A DNA stretch of 64,000 nucleotides from a bacterium (GTDB lineage: Bacteria > Armatimonadota > Zipacnadia > Zipacnadales > UBA11051), in NCBI GenBank assembly GCA_030604405.1, contig JAUVVY010000017.1, positions 1 through 64,000 on the forward strand, read 5' to 3'. Of this stretch, positions 53,546 to 62,809 are shown piece by piece. Under the pieces are notes generated by a model that worked only from the letters and a program-made list of their open reading frames with translations, ran no database searches and was not told the origin of the DNA. A program made the position numbers and the translations under genes. Every line of letters begins with the position of its first letter. Position 1 is the first letter of the stretch.

Positions 53546-53554
53546 CTGGCACCT

Positions 53555-54139
53555 TTAGCACCGGCGATCAGCGTTGCGGAACACGCCCGCGTACATCGGC
53601 GGCAAGAGCAGAGACCTGGACTCGCTGAATTCAGATTCCGTGAGGCCGGCGTTGTGCATCAGTTGACGGATCTCCGCCGCCGGTATGCCGTGGCTCTCTT
53701 TCGTCGGTTCGCGGATGAAAAGGGTGCCGGTGCTCTTCAGATTGCGCGAGAGCGCGTCTATCGTTTTCTGCCTTTGTTCGGGCTCGACTTCATGGAGCAC
53801 GAAGTGAATGACGATCACATCGAAACCGTCGGGGTCGGGATCGAGCCTGGTTATGTCGCCGACTTTGAAGTCAACGTTCGGAAAGTGCTTCAAGCGCTGT
53901 CTCGCGACGTGGGTCCAGGCTTCGGAAGTGTCGAGACAGGTTACTCGACCGCCGGCATCGAGCAATCGGCGGGCAATATGGCGGCTCAAGGCTCCTGAGC
54001 CAGAGCCGAAGTCGAGCACCTTCTCATCCCCCTGCAGACCGAGGCTATCGGCATACCTCCCGTAGAGGCTACTGACGAGGCCATGATGCAGCAGCCTATC
54101 CTTGATGACATCAAGGCGGCTGGGATTATCGAACTCCAC
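53555..54139 (-). CDS. Class I SAM-dependent methyltransferase
   Basis: A 194-residue methyltransferase. Motif I is VLDFGSGSGALSRHIA, the Asp of motif II is in VTCLDTSEAW, and the post-I acidic residue in FKVGDITRLD; motif IV is FDVIVIHFVLHEVEPEQ. The frame is open to 54385, but GTG 54139, 7 bases after GGGAGAA, gives a normal length. Substrate unknown. Confidence 0.75.
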   Translation of the reverse strand: MEFDNPSRLDVIKDRLLHHGLVSSLYGRYADSLGLQGDEKVLDFGSGSGALSRHIARRLLDAGGRVTCLDTSEAWTHVARQRLKHFPNVDFKVGDITRLDPDPDGFDVIVIHFVLHEVEPEQRQKTIDALSRNLKSTGTLFIREPTKESHGIPAAEIRQLMHNAGLTESEFSESRSLLLPPMYAGVFRNADRRC

Positions 54140-54302
54140 GATGCTTCTCCCTCGATTCGCCAAATCGGAAGAGCGGCTAGCCGAGACTATCCGTGAGTGA
54201 AATGGACTACGTATCAGAATTGGACAGGCAGACCGGTCACGGGCACATAGAGTGGCTTTTGCGAAGCAGCGTAAAATGACACACTGTAATGACCCCAACG
54301 AC

Positions 54303-54442
54303 CTCGGGCTGGAAGCTGAGAACGCCGACCCAGGCCGCACCCACTCCTGTGGAGTGGGTGGCCCTGGGTGCCCGCGCGTTCTCACCTGACCTGCGCCAAG
54401 CGCAGGTCAGGCCGAGCTACGCGTCTTGTGGATTATTCGGGC
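54303..54442. repeat. Family F nested-hairpin repeat, second copy
   Basis: Same outer layout as 49543-49663: CTGAGAACGC/GCGTTCTCA, then ACCTGACCTGCGC-caa-GCGCAGGTCAGG and GTCTTGTGGATTATTCGGG. The inner hairpin differs: CACCCACTCC-tgt-GGAGTGGGTG inside CCCAGGCC/GGCCCTGGG. The rest of the 302-base gap to the methyltransferase is featureless. Confidence 0.75.
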
Positions 54443-55989
54443 TATGGCTTGAGGCTGATGTCGGCGGTGACCATAGTGGTCTCGCCGTAGGCAAGGACGC
54501 GCTCGAGGCGCAGCAGCAGGTAGCCGCGGCCGGCATTCTGCGCCGCCTCGATCGCTTGCTCGTACTCAGCTAATGTCTGCACGTCAGTGCGGTTGACCTT
54601 CACGATGACATCGCCGGGGCTGACCTTGCCACGGGCAGGCGAGCTGCCTTTGACCTCAACTACCACCACGCCCTGGTCGCGTTCCAGTTCGAATTCTCTC
54701 TTCAATTCGGCGTCCAGGGCCCTAACCTCCAGACCGAGGCCGGGTTTCTTCTTGCGGCCTGTGGAGGGCTTTGGCTCGTCAAGGCCTGTGTACTTGGCGG
54801 GCATCGCGCCCAGTTTCGCAGGCAGATCTTTTTCTTCGCCATCGCGGACCACGCGGAGCTTGACCTGCGCTGGCGGCGGGTGACGGGAGATGGCTTTCTG
54901 CAGCTCCCAGGTGGAGGCGACTTGCTGCTCGTCAACCGCGGTTATGACATCATCCACTCGCAGTCCGGATTTGGCGGCGGGAGTCTCGGGGATTAGCCCG
55001 GTCACCAGCGCCCCGCCGGCGGGAGCCCCATAGAAGTCGCGCATGTTGGGGCTGAGGTCCTCGATGCCCACGCCCAACCAGCCACGCAGCACCTTCCGCT
55101 GGGCGATGAGCTTCGGCACTACGTAGGCGGCGGTGTCGGCGGGGATGGCAAAGCCGATGCCCACACTCACCGGCATCGCCCGGCCTCCGGGGGAGGCGAT
55201 GGCGACGTTGACCCCAACCACCTGGCCGTTGAGATTGACAAGCGGCCCGCCACTGTTGCCGATATTGATGGAGGCGTCGGTCTGGATGACGTCGCCGATG
55301 GTGATGTACTGTGACTGGCCGGGGAGCGGACGTCCCTTGGCGCTGACGATGCCGGCGGTTACAGTCTGGTGCAGGGCGAAGGGGCTGCCGACCGCCATCA
55401 CCCACGAGCCCACCTTCAAGTCCTGCGAATTGCCCAGCTCAAGCACCGGGAGTTTGCGGTCGGCCTCTATCTTGATGACAGCAAGTTCGCTCTTGGGATC
55501 GGTGCCCCACAGTTTCGCCGGGTAGTAACGGTCATCGTCTTCGCGGTCGTTGAGCCCCACCCGGATAGCTCCCGCGTTTCTCACCACGTGGGCGTTGGTG
55601 ACAATAAAGCCGTCAGACCTGTAGATCCAGCCGGAGCCCATGCTCATGGCCTCGGGGCCTTCGGCTTCTTCCTCATCATAGTCGCGCAAGTCCGGTGGCA
55701 TCGGGAATTCGTATTTCTTGAACCACTCGTAGAGTTGCTTGCGGTCAAGTCCGGCCGGCGGCGACTCGATTTCACAGAATATGCTCACCACAGCCGGCAG
55801 GGCCTGCTCCGCGATCTTGATGAAGTTGGCTTCGAGCGCGCGCAGTTGTGTGTCACTGCTGGAGCGGACAGGCTGGCGCAGAGGAGTGCTACAGGAAAGC
55901 GCCAGCGTTGCCAGTAGCGCGCAGACCACTATGCCCGCGAGGATTATGCGGCTGTGGCCGTGAGAATGATAGCCGTCCTGTGCTGACAC
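54442..55989 (-). CDS. HtrA/DegP-type serine protease with two PDZ domains, lipoprotein
   Basis: A 515-residue envelope quality-control protease. The start GTG 55989, 7 bases after GGAGGTC, gives a signal peptide with lipobox LALSC (about residue 33); the frame is open to 56049. Catalytic residues are His in VTNAHVV, Asp in SELAVIKIE and Ser in GNSGGPLV. Two PDZ domains follow (RGWLGVGIEDLSP ... KSGLRVDDVITAVD and GLGLEVRALDAELK ... GKVSPGDVIVKVN). It probably degrades misfolded exported proteins. Confidence 0.93.
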   Translation of the reverse strand: MSAQDGYHSHGHSRIILAGIVVCALLATLALSCSTPLRQPVRSSSDTQLRALEANFIKIAEQALPAVVSIFCEIESPPAGLDRKQLYEWFKKYEFPMPPDLRDYDEEEAEGPEAMSMGSGWIYRSDGFIVTNAHVVRNAGAIRVGLNDREDDDRYYPAKLWGTDPKSELAVIKIEADRKLPVLELGNSQDLKVGSWVMAVGSPFALHQTVTAGIVSAKGRPLPGQSQYITIGDVIQTDASINIGNSGGPLVNLNGQVVGVNVAIASPGGRAMPVSVGIGFAIPADTAAYVVPKLIAQRKVLRGWLGVGIEDLSPNMRDFYGAPAGGALVTGLIPETPAAKSGLRVDDVITAVDEQQVASTWELQKAISRHPPPAQVKLRVVRDGEEKDLPAKLGAMPAKYTGLDEPKPSTGRKKKPGLGLEVRALDAELKREFELERDQGVVVVEVKGSSPARGKVSPGDVIVKVNRTDVQTLAEYEQAIEAAQNAGRGYLLLRLERVLAYGETTMVTADISLKP

Positions 55990-56059
55990 AATGCCGACCT
56001 CCAAGAGCTTGAGCTGACCATGCTTGCCAGATACTAGAAGCGGTTTCAAAACCTCGTCT

Positions 56060-56746
56060 GCGGAGACTTACAGGCTGGAAACTGTAGTTGTGCAAATTCT
56101 GCTAACGGCTGGGCCGGATTCTCCGGTGCCGCCCACTGCGCACGCACACCGCCGGTGTGGGTACGCGTGGGTACCCGGCACCTCCGTATGCGGCGCCTCC
56201 CAAAGGCAAGGGCAACCTTCACCCCCGGCCCCTCTCCCTGAGGGAGAGGGGAGAACGACAATGGAGTCGGGCAGGATGCCCGACCTACGCGGATGTATTT
56301 GGCAAGCCCCGCCTTCGCCCCTTCGGCAAGCTCCCTTCGGCCCTTCGACAGGCTCAGGACTTTCAGCAGGCTCAGGGCGCACGCGGCAGGGCGCACACGG
56401 CAAGGCCCTGCGGCAAGCCCGCGCCCTACAGAACGCCGGCTGTTGTCAATAGGTTGTTGAAAGTTCCTAACAGATACGACAAGAATGTCGCGAAACAGCT
56501 ATCACGCACTCCGAGCTATTCAGGATTTAGTGGGGGACAGTCCCTAAAGGGACAGTCCCCGCATGCAGCGCATTTCAAAAAGCAGCAGCGTCTGCAAAAC
56601 CTGTGCCACGCGAGCGATGTGCAGACGGCGACCAGCCATTGAATCTCAGGCCTCCGCCGACCCAGATCGGGCTCTGAAGAGCCGCCCTACGGGGTTCTGA
56701 AACAGGTTCTGGTTCGTGGCCGCTCGAGAAGATCCGACTCCGAGCG
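56060..56746. repeat. Repeat-rich gap: variable-hairpin C8, B, A, D units and a GGGGACAGTCCC palindrome
   Basis: The gap of about 750 bases between the HtrA gene and the TIM-barrel gene holds CTGTAGTTGTGCA at 56083, family C copy 8 (56111-56200; arms GGTGCCG/CGGCACC at 56125-56131 and 56176-56182, and inner CACACC/GGTGTG), a B hairpin (about 56232-56252), an A hairpin (about 56266), D units (about 56327-56400) and GGGGACAGTCCC-taaa-GGGACAGTCCCC (56533-56560). No gene is evident. Confidence 0.7.
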
Positions 56747-57571
56747 TCAGCACAGCGGCTCGAGGATTGCAATGGCGCGTTTGATGTCCTCGATCTGCTG
56801 CGGGCCGCTGATCTCGCGCTCAATAGCTAAGACGCCGGTGAAACCCTTCGCCTTCAGCTTCGGCACCAGTACCGGGAAGTTGACCCGGCCCTCGCCCATC
56901 GGTTTCTCGACCCCCAGTTTGCTGCCATCGGTCGGGTACTCGCCATCCTTGGCATGCACGCCGCGCACGTACTGCCCGAAGACATCCAGGGCGTCCACCG
57001 GGTTCGCCCTGCCGTACATGAGCAGGTTTGCCGGGTCGAGGTTGACCCCCAGGTTGCCGGTGCCGACATCCTCGATGGTGCGCAGCAGCGTGACTGGCGT
57101 TTCCTGGCCGGTCTCGAACCAGAACTCGATGCCCTCGGCGGCGCAGACATTCGCGATGGATGCTATCGCGTGCACGGTGCCGTAGTAGTCTTCGTCGCCG
57201 GGATATTCGGGAATGAAGCCGAGGTGAGTGGTGATGGAGGGCACGCCGATAGCGGCGGCTACCTGGGCGGCTTGTATGAGCTCTGCGGTGCGCTGGCTGC
57301 GAGTAGCCGGCGGGACCAGGCCGATAGTCGTGGGGCCCTGGACGAAGTCCCAGACCGTGCGGCCCGTAGGCATCGCCCAGAGCGTGGCAATGTTGATGCG
57401 GTGTTTGTCGGCGGCGGCCCGCAACTCCTGCGCCGCCTCCAGGCTGCCCGTCGCTGACCAGTGGACCTGACAGGCTGTCAAGCCCAGTTTTGCAACCTTC
57501 TCCATCGCTTCGTCTGCCGTAGGTCGCGGGGACAACATGACGCCGATTTCTAATTTGTCAGCCATGTTCAC
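56747..57571 (-). CDS. Sugar phosphate isomerase/epimerase-like TIM barrel
   Basis: A 274-residue TIM-barrel enzyme of the xylose-isomerase-like/AP endonuclease 2 fold. Metal ligands lie in THLGFIPEYPGD (His), FETGQETPVTLL (Glu), LDPANLLMYGRANP (Asp) and HAKDGEYPTDG (His and Asp); AIEREI near the end supplies another Glu. Start ATG 57571 follows GGAGA. It sits beside the large putative glycosidase, suggesting a role in sugar breakdown. Confidence 0.85.
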   Translation of the reverse strand: MNMADKLEIGVMLSPRPTADEAMEKVAKLGLTACQVHWSATGSLEAAQELRAAADKHRINIATLWAMPTGRTVWDFVQGPTTIGLVPPATRSQRTAELIQAAQVAAAIGVPSITTHLGFIPEYPGDEDYYGTVHAIASIANVCAAEGIEFWFETGQETPVTLLRTIEDVGTGNLGVNLDPANLLMYGRANPVDALDVFGQYVRGVHAKDGEYPTDGSKLGVEKPMGEGRVNFPVLVPKLKAKGFTGVLAIEREISGPQQIEDIKRAIAILEPLC

Positions 57572-57671
57572 GGGTCTCCATTGTTAGTTGTCAAGCACGT
57601 TGCGAAAGCTGCACTGTAATTCGCCGCCGGGCTGGAAAACTCCTTGCCGACTCGGAGAAGAAGCGTTTCGT

Positions 57672-60335
57672 CTACTTTGCCTGCAGCCGCCACAGGCAGG
57701 CCTCCTGAGCGCCCAGGTCCAGATGCCGCTCATAGACTTCCCCCTTGCGCGTGAGGTTGAGACTGAGCTTCTGCAAGCTCCCATCCGGGCGCAAGCGATA
57801 ACCCCACAGCGTGGGCTTGCTGCCGACTAGGGGCAGGCGCAAATTGCAGCGGACAGTTTCGTCCTCCCAGTTGATAGTCAGCACCACCAGGTCGCCCTGA
57901 GCGTTGGTCAGGCACGTAACCTCCACGTCTTTACCTGGTGGCAATTCGTTGGCTACCCACGGCTCTTCGCCGCAGCCGCGCAGAAGCAATGCGTCCATGA
58001 TCGCTGCGTGGCCCGGCGCAATCGGGTCGGGGATGATGCGGCGCTCGCGGGTCCGCTCTTGATTATCCCGATTGGAAACCAGGTCATACCCGAACTGCCC
58101 GGCGAGGTATATCGCCTTGCCCGTGCGTAACGGATGTTCCCAGATTACGGGCCGGCCTTCGACCTTCGCCAAGACCGTTACGCCATCGGCGGGAGTAATC
58201 TCATCATAGACGGTGAACACCTCGTCTCCGGGATCAGGCAACAGGCCGGCAGTGGGAGTCAGTCTTCCAGCGGCTTGACCTTTGGGCGCATGTTTGAGCC
58301 CCAACAGGCGCAGCAGTGCTGGTGTCTCGTGCGGGAGGCCCTCTTCGTCCAACAGCCCAAATTCCGAGATGACAATTACCGTCTTGCCCTGGCGCGCCAG
58401 TGTTTCGAGCAAGTACGCTCGATCGTTACTGATTGCGAACGGGAAGGGAACCACGATCACAGGATAGTCGCGTAACTGGTCTTCCGTGACGGCTTCGAGG
58501 TAGAACAAGTCCGTGGGCACGCCGCGGCGGAACAGATAGTACAGGACTTCCTTCTGCGCGACGGCGGCGTAGCGCGGATCGTTGAGCGGATGACTGAGCA
58601 GGTTGGCGGGCTGTGGCTGGGTGTAGAAGCGCCAGAGGTCATCGCTGGCCTGTGAGTGCAGATAGGCCACTTTCTTCAGCGGCTGCAGCCCACCGAGCCA
58701 GTCGTCCGCTTGCTTCAACAGCTCATACACGCCCCTGACGCACGCGTAGCTGACCTCAGCGCGATCAGTGGTATGGCTTTCGTCCGTGATGTGCACATAG
58801 TGCCACCAGGCCAGCTCTTTGGCACCGTGGCAGACCGCCGACAGCGCGCTGCCGTAGATTTCCACCGGGTCCATCTCACGGAATTCTTTGCGCAGCCGGC
58901 TGGCCTCCAGCACAATGCCGCACTGTCGCTTAGGCGTGCAGCCGGTGAGATGCGCCGCGGTCTCGGTGACGTACCAGTGAGTGCTGTCGCCGAGGTAGTT
59001 ATGAAGCTGGATATAGGGGTCGGTGGTCGGGAAGTCTATGTCGGTCTCACAGCCGATGCGCTGCCAGGCCACTCCCGTGCCCCACCAGAAATCGCTGCAG
59101 ATTGGCGAAACACAGATTAGACTGTCGGCGCGAATCTGCGGATTGACCTGCTTGATCGCAGCCGCGCTCCGCTTCATCCAGTTGGTGGTGCTGTCGTAGC
59201 GGTGGTTCAGATATTGTAGATATGTCGCAGTCTGCGCCGGAAAGGTCATTCCAGGGCCCAATTCGGGCAGCTCTTCTCCGAATTGCTCGTGGTAGAGCTT
59301 CCGGCAGACCGGGCAATTACACATCACCGGCAGATTCTTGTAGAACTCGACCACGCGCGGGTCGGAGTGCTTGGTGTAGCTCTGCTTCAAACGGCCGTAG
59401 CTCCAGTTGTACTCATCCGGCACCAGCGAGATACCGGCAAAGTCATAGGCAGCGGCAAGCTCCAGCGTCCGTGTCCAGGCCTCGCCCCAGGGGCCATTGA
59501 CGCATTGGTACTGGGGGAAGTTGGGATCATCGGCGTCCTTGAAGGGCGGCGTCGGCGGGTGCCCTGTTGTCAGCCACACGCCTATGCCCCTGTCTTTGGC
59601 CATGCTGAGAAAGTCGCGAAGCTGGGGGTTGCCGTTGCCGTCTTTTCCCAGCCAGAAGCTGTGGCTTCCAGACAGATATGTGTGCAGGGCATCGGCGTTG
59701 AGGTCTGCAAGGGTGGCGTACATGCTGTCTCGCGCGGCGAAGTTCTGGCGGCCCTGCAGCTCAAAGCCAGGATTCTTCAGCAAATTCTCGCCGTCAGGCG
59801 GGCCGAAGAAAAGGTCATCGAAATACACGGTTCCTGTCTTCCCACGCAGGAAAGCATGGAAGCTCGCCAGGCGCACCGGCTTTTCCGGCTGGATGATGGT
59901 CTCGGAGTATTCCCAGTCGTGCGAGCCGGGTGTGAACTGCGCAATCTGCATGTGCCACGGGGTGCCGTCGGTGTATTGCAGATCAACATACAGCGAATAC
60001 TCCGAGCTTTTTTCTTCGGCCTCCACACCCACAGCCTTGCTCCAGCCGGCGATCTTCAGAGGTGCGGGTTGCGGCTGGCCGATTTCGACCCTCTGTGATA
60101 CACCGGCCCCGCTCCTCGGCTGCCCTTCGCCGTCGTACACACACTTCACACTCCAGCCCCCGGAATGCGCGGCTTCCTGGGTGAACGCATATCCGGTGTC
60201 ATACTCCGCCCAGACGTGGGTGCTGAGTAGCGGCGTAGCCCTCGCGTAAATGCCACGGGTGATGTTGCTTCCCGGCGCGTAGGCCAAGGCTGCCGCACAG
60301 ATGAGCGTCATGATAAGCAGAAATGCTATTCGCAC
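57672..60335 (-). CDS. Large secreted putative glycoside hydrolase
   Basis: An 887-residue exported protein. GTG 60335, 8 bases after GGGAG, starts a signal peptide (IAFLLIMTLICAAALAYA). Residues about 20-160 form a carbohydrate-binding beta-sandwich (YFDDLFFGPPDG). A TIM-barrel-like domain follows (LLTTGHPPTPPF ... VPDEYNWSYGRLKQ), then a Rossmann-like glutamine-amidotransferase-type domain (YPVIVVPFPFAISNDRAYLL) as in beta-galactosidase trimer domains, and a beta-sandwich tail. The layout resembles GH42-like enzymes, but catalytic residues were not assigned. Confidence 0.7.
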   Translation of the reverse strand: MRIAFLLIMTLICAAALAYAPGSNITRGIYARATPLLSTHVWAEYDTGYAFTQEAAHSGGWSVKCVYDGEGQPRSGAGVSQRVEIGQPQPAPLKIAGWSKAVGVEAEEKSSEYSLYVDLQYTDGTPWHMQIAQFTPGSHDWEYSETIIQPEKPVRLASFHAFLRGKTGTVYFDDLFFGPPDGENLLKNPGFELQGRQNFAARDSMYATLADLNADALHTYLSGSHSFWLGKDGNGNPQLRDFLSMAKDRGIGVWLTTGHPPTPPFKDADDPNFPQYQCVNGPWGEAWTRTLELAAAYDFAGISLVPDEYNWSYGRLKQSYTKHSDPRVVEFYKNLPVMCNCPVCRKLYHEQFGEELPELGPGMTFPAQTATYLQYLNHRYDSTTNWMKRSAAAIKQVNPQIRADSLICVSPICSDFWWGTGVAWQRIGCETDIDFPTTDPYIQLHNYLGDSTHWYVTETAAHLTGCTPKRQCGIVLEASRLRKEFREMDPVEIYGSALSAVCHGAKELAWWHYVHITDESHTTDRAEVSYACVRGVYELLKQADDWLGGLQPLKKVAYLHSQASDDLWRFYTQPQPANLLSHPLNDPRYAAVAQKEVLYYLFRRGVPTDLFYLEAVTEDQLRDYPVIVVPFPFAISNDRAYLLETLARQGKTVIVISEFGLLDEEGLPHETPALLRLLGLKHAPKGQAAGRLTPTAGLLPDPGDEVFTVYDEITPADGVTVLAKVEGRPVIWEHPLRTGKAIYLAGQFGYDLVSNRDNQERTRERRIIPDPIAPGHAAIMDALLLRGCGEEPWVANELPPGKDVEVTCLTNAQGDLVVLTINWEDETVRCNLRLPLVGSKPTLWGYRLRPDGSLQKLSLNLTRKGEVYERHLDLGAQEACLWRLQAK

Positions 60336-60528
60336 CTGAAACACTCCCTGTGTTCCCGCATCGTATGCTCCTGTGTAGTTTCGCGATTGGCAGGTGTTTC
60401 GCCTGCTGCGGCCGGAGAGTGATTCCCTATACCTTCGCCTCTGTTTGGAAGGAAACTGGGTAGCCGACGGACAATATTGCGTCCAGCACGGCGCTATACT
60501 GCAAATCTCCCTCAGAATGGACAGCACG

Positions 60529-61686
60529 ATGGAAATCAAAGAGATTGCGCGGCATGTCGTTCTGGATGGGCGCAACAACAATATCAGTTGGTTTCACCCC
60601 AAACCAGCGGTAATTCCTCCGCGGCATGTTGGTGAGGCTCCGACAGTGCTGGTGACTCTGGCAACGCAAAACGGTGATGATGTCTATTCGCCGCCGTTTG
60701 AAATCGTTACCAGCGATCTGGGGCAGAGCTGGACCGATCCGGTCTGGCATGTGAATACTCTGGGACGGAGGATGATTGCGGAGAATCTGTTTGAGGGCTT
60801 TTGCGATTTTGTGCCAGCGTACCATAAGGCAAGCGGGAAAGTGCTCGGAATCGGTCACACGACCCGTATCAGCAACGAGGTACTCGACCGCCACGTGAAG
60901 ATCGAGCGCCTGGTTCATGTGAATCTGAATCAGCCCGGCATATACACGAGCAGAGACGTGGATACCGGGCGTTGGAGGCCGTGGGAGTTCATCCCCTACC
61001 CAGATGACAAGCCCCCGGACGAAGCTACATACAGCCCGGGATGCCCGCAGTGGGTGGAGCTTCCGGATGGCAATATCGTGTTGCCGATGTGTGTCAAGGG
61101 CCTGGAGGAGGAGCGATATCGGGTATGCTCGGCCCTGTGCTCCTTCGACGGCCAGCAATTCAGGATGCTCGAAGTGGGAAATGACCTGCGGCTTGATGTC
61201 GGCAGAGGCCTTTGCGAGCCCTCAATGGTGGAGTTCGAAGGCAGGTTCTACGTGACCATCCGCGCGGAGGACTTCCGCATGTATCATGCCGAGAGCGACG
61301 ACGGACTGCATCTGGACAATCTCGCACCGTGGCAGTGGGACGACGGAACGGACATCGCAACTGACCAGACCCAGCAGCACTGGGTGAAGCGCCATGACGC
61401 GCTCTACCTGACATATACCAGGCAGACAGGGAGCAACGAGCACATCGTGCGCAGCCGGGCCCCGATGTTCATTGCCCGGGTTGATACCGACAAGATGCAG
61501 CTCATCCGTGAAACCGAGCAGGTGGTGATCCCGGAAGAAGGAGCGGCGCTAGGTAACTTCATGGTCGCGAATGTCACGGCTCACGAGACCTGGCTGACGG
61601 TCGGTGAATTCCTGCCAGATAGCTACTACGGCGACTTCCTCCTGGCGAGAATCATCTGGGAGGAGCCGAATCAGGCACTAAGTTGA
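60529..61686 (+). CDS. Sialidase/BNR-repeat-like protein
   Basis: A 385-residue six-bladed propeller-type protein. An Asp-box reads TSDLGQSWTDPVW (about residue 60), with further blade patterns HESDDGLHLDNL and SLCSFDGQQFRM. No signal peptide is visible, so it may act in the cytosol. ATG 60517 and 60529 are both possible; neither has a clear ribosome site. Divergent from the putative glycosidase, with which it may form a sugar-breakdown group. Confidence 0.7.
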   Translation: MEIKEIARHVVLDGRNNNISWFHPKPAVIPPRHVGEAPTVLVTLATQNGDDVYSPPFEIVTSDLGQSWTDPVWHVNTLGRRMIAENLFEGFCDFVPAYHKASGKVLGIGHTTRISNEVLDRHVKIERLVHVNLNQPGIYTSRDVDTGRWRPWEFIPYPDDKPPDEATYSPGCPQWVELPDGNIVLPMCVKGLEEERYRVCSALCSFDGQQFRMLEVGNDLRLDVGRGLCEPSMVEFEGRFYVTIRAEDFRMYHAESDDGLHLDNLAPWQWDDGTDIATDQTQQHWVKRHDALYLTYTRQTGSNEHIVRSRAPMFIARVDTDKMQLIRETEQVVIPEEGAALGNFMVANVTAHETWLTVGEFLPDSYYGDFLLARIIWEEPNQALS

Positions 61687-61748
61687 ATGGCGCGCATTCG
61701 GGTTTGTGCCACTGAGGTTTGCTGACGCCCGGATATGCTCGGTACATG

Positions 61749-61789
61749 AGACGAGAAGAGGGCTGGCCGAGTTGCCAGCCCTCTCGTCT
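61749..61789. other. Strong hairpin next to the glyA remnant
   Basis: AGACGAGA and GGGCTGGC pair with GCCAGCCC and TCTCGTCT around a 6-base loop, with a 3-base bulge. It is 24 bases beyond the glyA remnant stop on the minus strand but lacks a T-run. It may be the native terminator or structured end of glyA. Confidence 0.55.
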
Positions 61790-61812
61790 TGGTCTGCAAG
61801 TCCGTGTTGCGG

Positions 61813-61896
61813 TCAGTCGTCCAGGTCCAGGTAGATCGGGAACTGGGCGCACAAGTCCGCCACCTCGCCGCGGATGCGGGAGATCACGCTCTCGTC
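61813..61896 (-). pseudogene. Detached 3' end of glyA (serine hydroxymethyltransferase)
   Basis: On the minus strand 27 codons plus TGA read D-E-S-V-I-S-R-I-R-G-E-V-A-D-L-C-A-Q-F-P-I-Y, then LDLDD. This matches the C-terminus of GlyA (compare the E. coli end [20 protein letters not shown]). The in-frame codon just upstream is a stop, so the piece is a cut-off end. The intact gene would lie to the right of the window. DNA from here to the right edge looks like inserted accessory DNA. Confidence 0.85.
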
Positions 61897-62158
61897 CTAG
61901 AGCCCGGACCGCAGGGCATTAGGTCGCACGGGCGGCGCGTCTGAAGGTTTGTACGTTGAAGGGCAGGGGGTTGTGTGTGCGATGACGAAAGTTATAGTCA
62001 CTTGGCGGTTGCCGTATCGGAGTGGTTTACCACAATAGTGCGAGCACCAGAGGCCTCCCGGTTTGGCGGGCCAATATTTGACTGTCGAAGTACGGCGAAC
62101 TGCACCTTCTCTCAGTATGTGCAACAGCTGGTCGGGGACAAAAAAGCGCGGGTGCGCT
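61897..62158. other. Element end next to the glyA remnant: no gene seen
   Basis: About 260 bases between the glyA fragment and the first predicted gene of the accessory region. No repeats of families A-F appear from here to the right edge, in contrast to the rest of the window, which supports a foreign origin. Confidence 0.5.
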
Positions 62159-62707
62159 CTAAAGCCGGGCAGCCCGAAAGCCCAAGTGGATAAGGTGCGA
62201 TGTCGCGGGTATCGGCGGGCGAGCAAAGTACTCAAGTAGCTCTTCCAGCAGCGCGCGGCAATCAGATAGGAATCGCTCGTAGTCAGCATAGCGTCGCGCA
62301 GGTTTCATCTCGAAGTGGGCGCGCTCCAGTGCTGCGAGCAAAAGGGCTCGAGGGTCTAAGTCATCGGCCGTGAAGCACAGAAAATGTACATATCGCTTCC
62401 TGTCAGGGTCACGAGGGAACTCCCTGAACAGCTGGCCGAATCGATGGAGAGTTGGGGGCTTCTCTGGGTACTGGATAACGAAAAGGGAGTGTGGATTAAG
62501 GGTGCGTGCCTGTTGGCGCTCATGCTCAGTGCTTGAACTGGGGGTTTGGTGCCGTGGGCTGCACGCGGGCAGTGACCAAGCTGAAGGGCCGACCAGTTCA
62601 CGAAGCGCTTGCCGTTGGACCGCGCGAGAGAGGTACCCATCCACCGACACCGCCCTCCACGGACTTCCGAGCGGATCCGCCACTACTACGTAGGACATGT
62701 TTGTCAC
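62159..62707 (-). CDS. Hypothetical protein of the accessory region
   Basis: A 182-residue frame with a protein-like C-terminal half: FVIQYPEKPPTLHRFGQLFR, VHFLCFTADDLDPRALLL and YERFLSDCRALLEELLEYFA suggest alternating strands and amphipathic helices. The N-terminal half is less convincing and no ribosome site marks the start. No known family. Moderately likely to be real. Confidence 0.4.
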   Translation of the reverse strand: MTNMSYVVVADPLGSPWRAVSVDGYLSRAVQRQALRELVGPSAWSLPACSPRHQTPSSSTEHERQQARTLNPHSLFVIQYPEKPPTLHRFGQLFREFPRDPDRKRYVHFLCFTADDLDPRALLLAALERAHFEMKPARRYADYERFLSDCRALLEELLEYFARPPIPATSHLIHLGFRAARL

Positions 62708-62776
62708 ACTGCCTATATATCTAGTTGCCGCTATGTCTCGTCTACATGGATTGTACCCGTAGAAATAGCCAACATA

Positions 62777-62809
62777 TTCTTAAGATATTCTCAAGATACT
62801 CTCAAGGAC
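62777..62809. repeat. Three 11-base direct repeats (iteron-like)
   Basis: TTCTTAAGATA (62777-62787), TTCTCAAGATA (62788-62798) and CTCTCAAGGAC (62799-62809) stand head to tail in an A/T-rich stretch. With one helical turn per unit they look like iterons or a multi-site operator. The winged-helix gene starts 250 bases downstream. The rest of the 352-base gap has no gene. Confidence 0.55.

Noticed and set aside
59283-60098. 271-residue plus-strand frame opposite the putative glycosidase
   Set aside because: Antisense shadow; the minus-strand protein has a signal peptide, domain order and ribosome site.
61749-61789. Intrinsic terminator
   Set aside because: The hairpin is strong but neither strand has a T-run after it; kept only as a hairpin.
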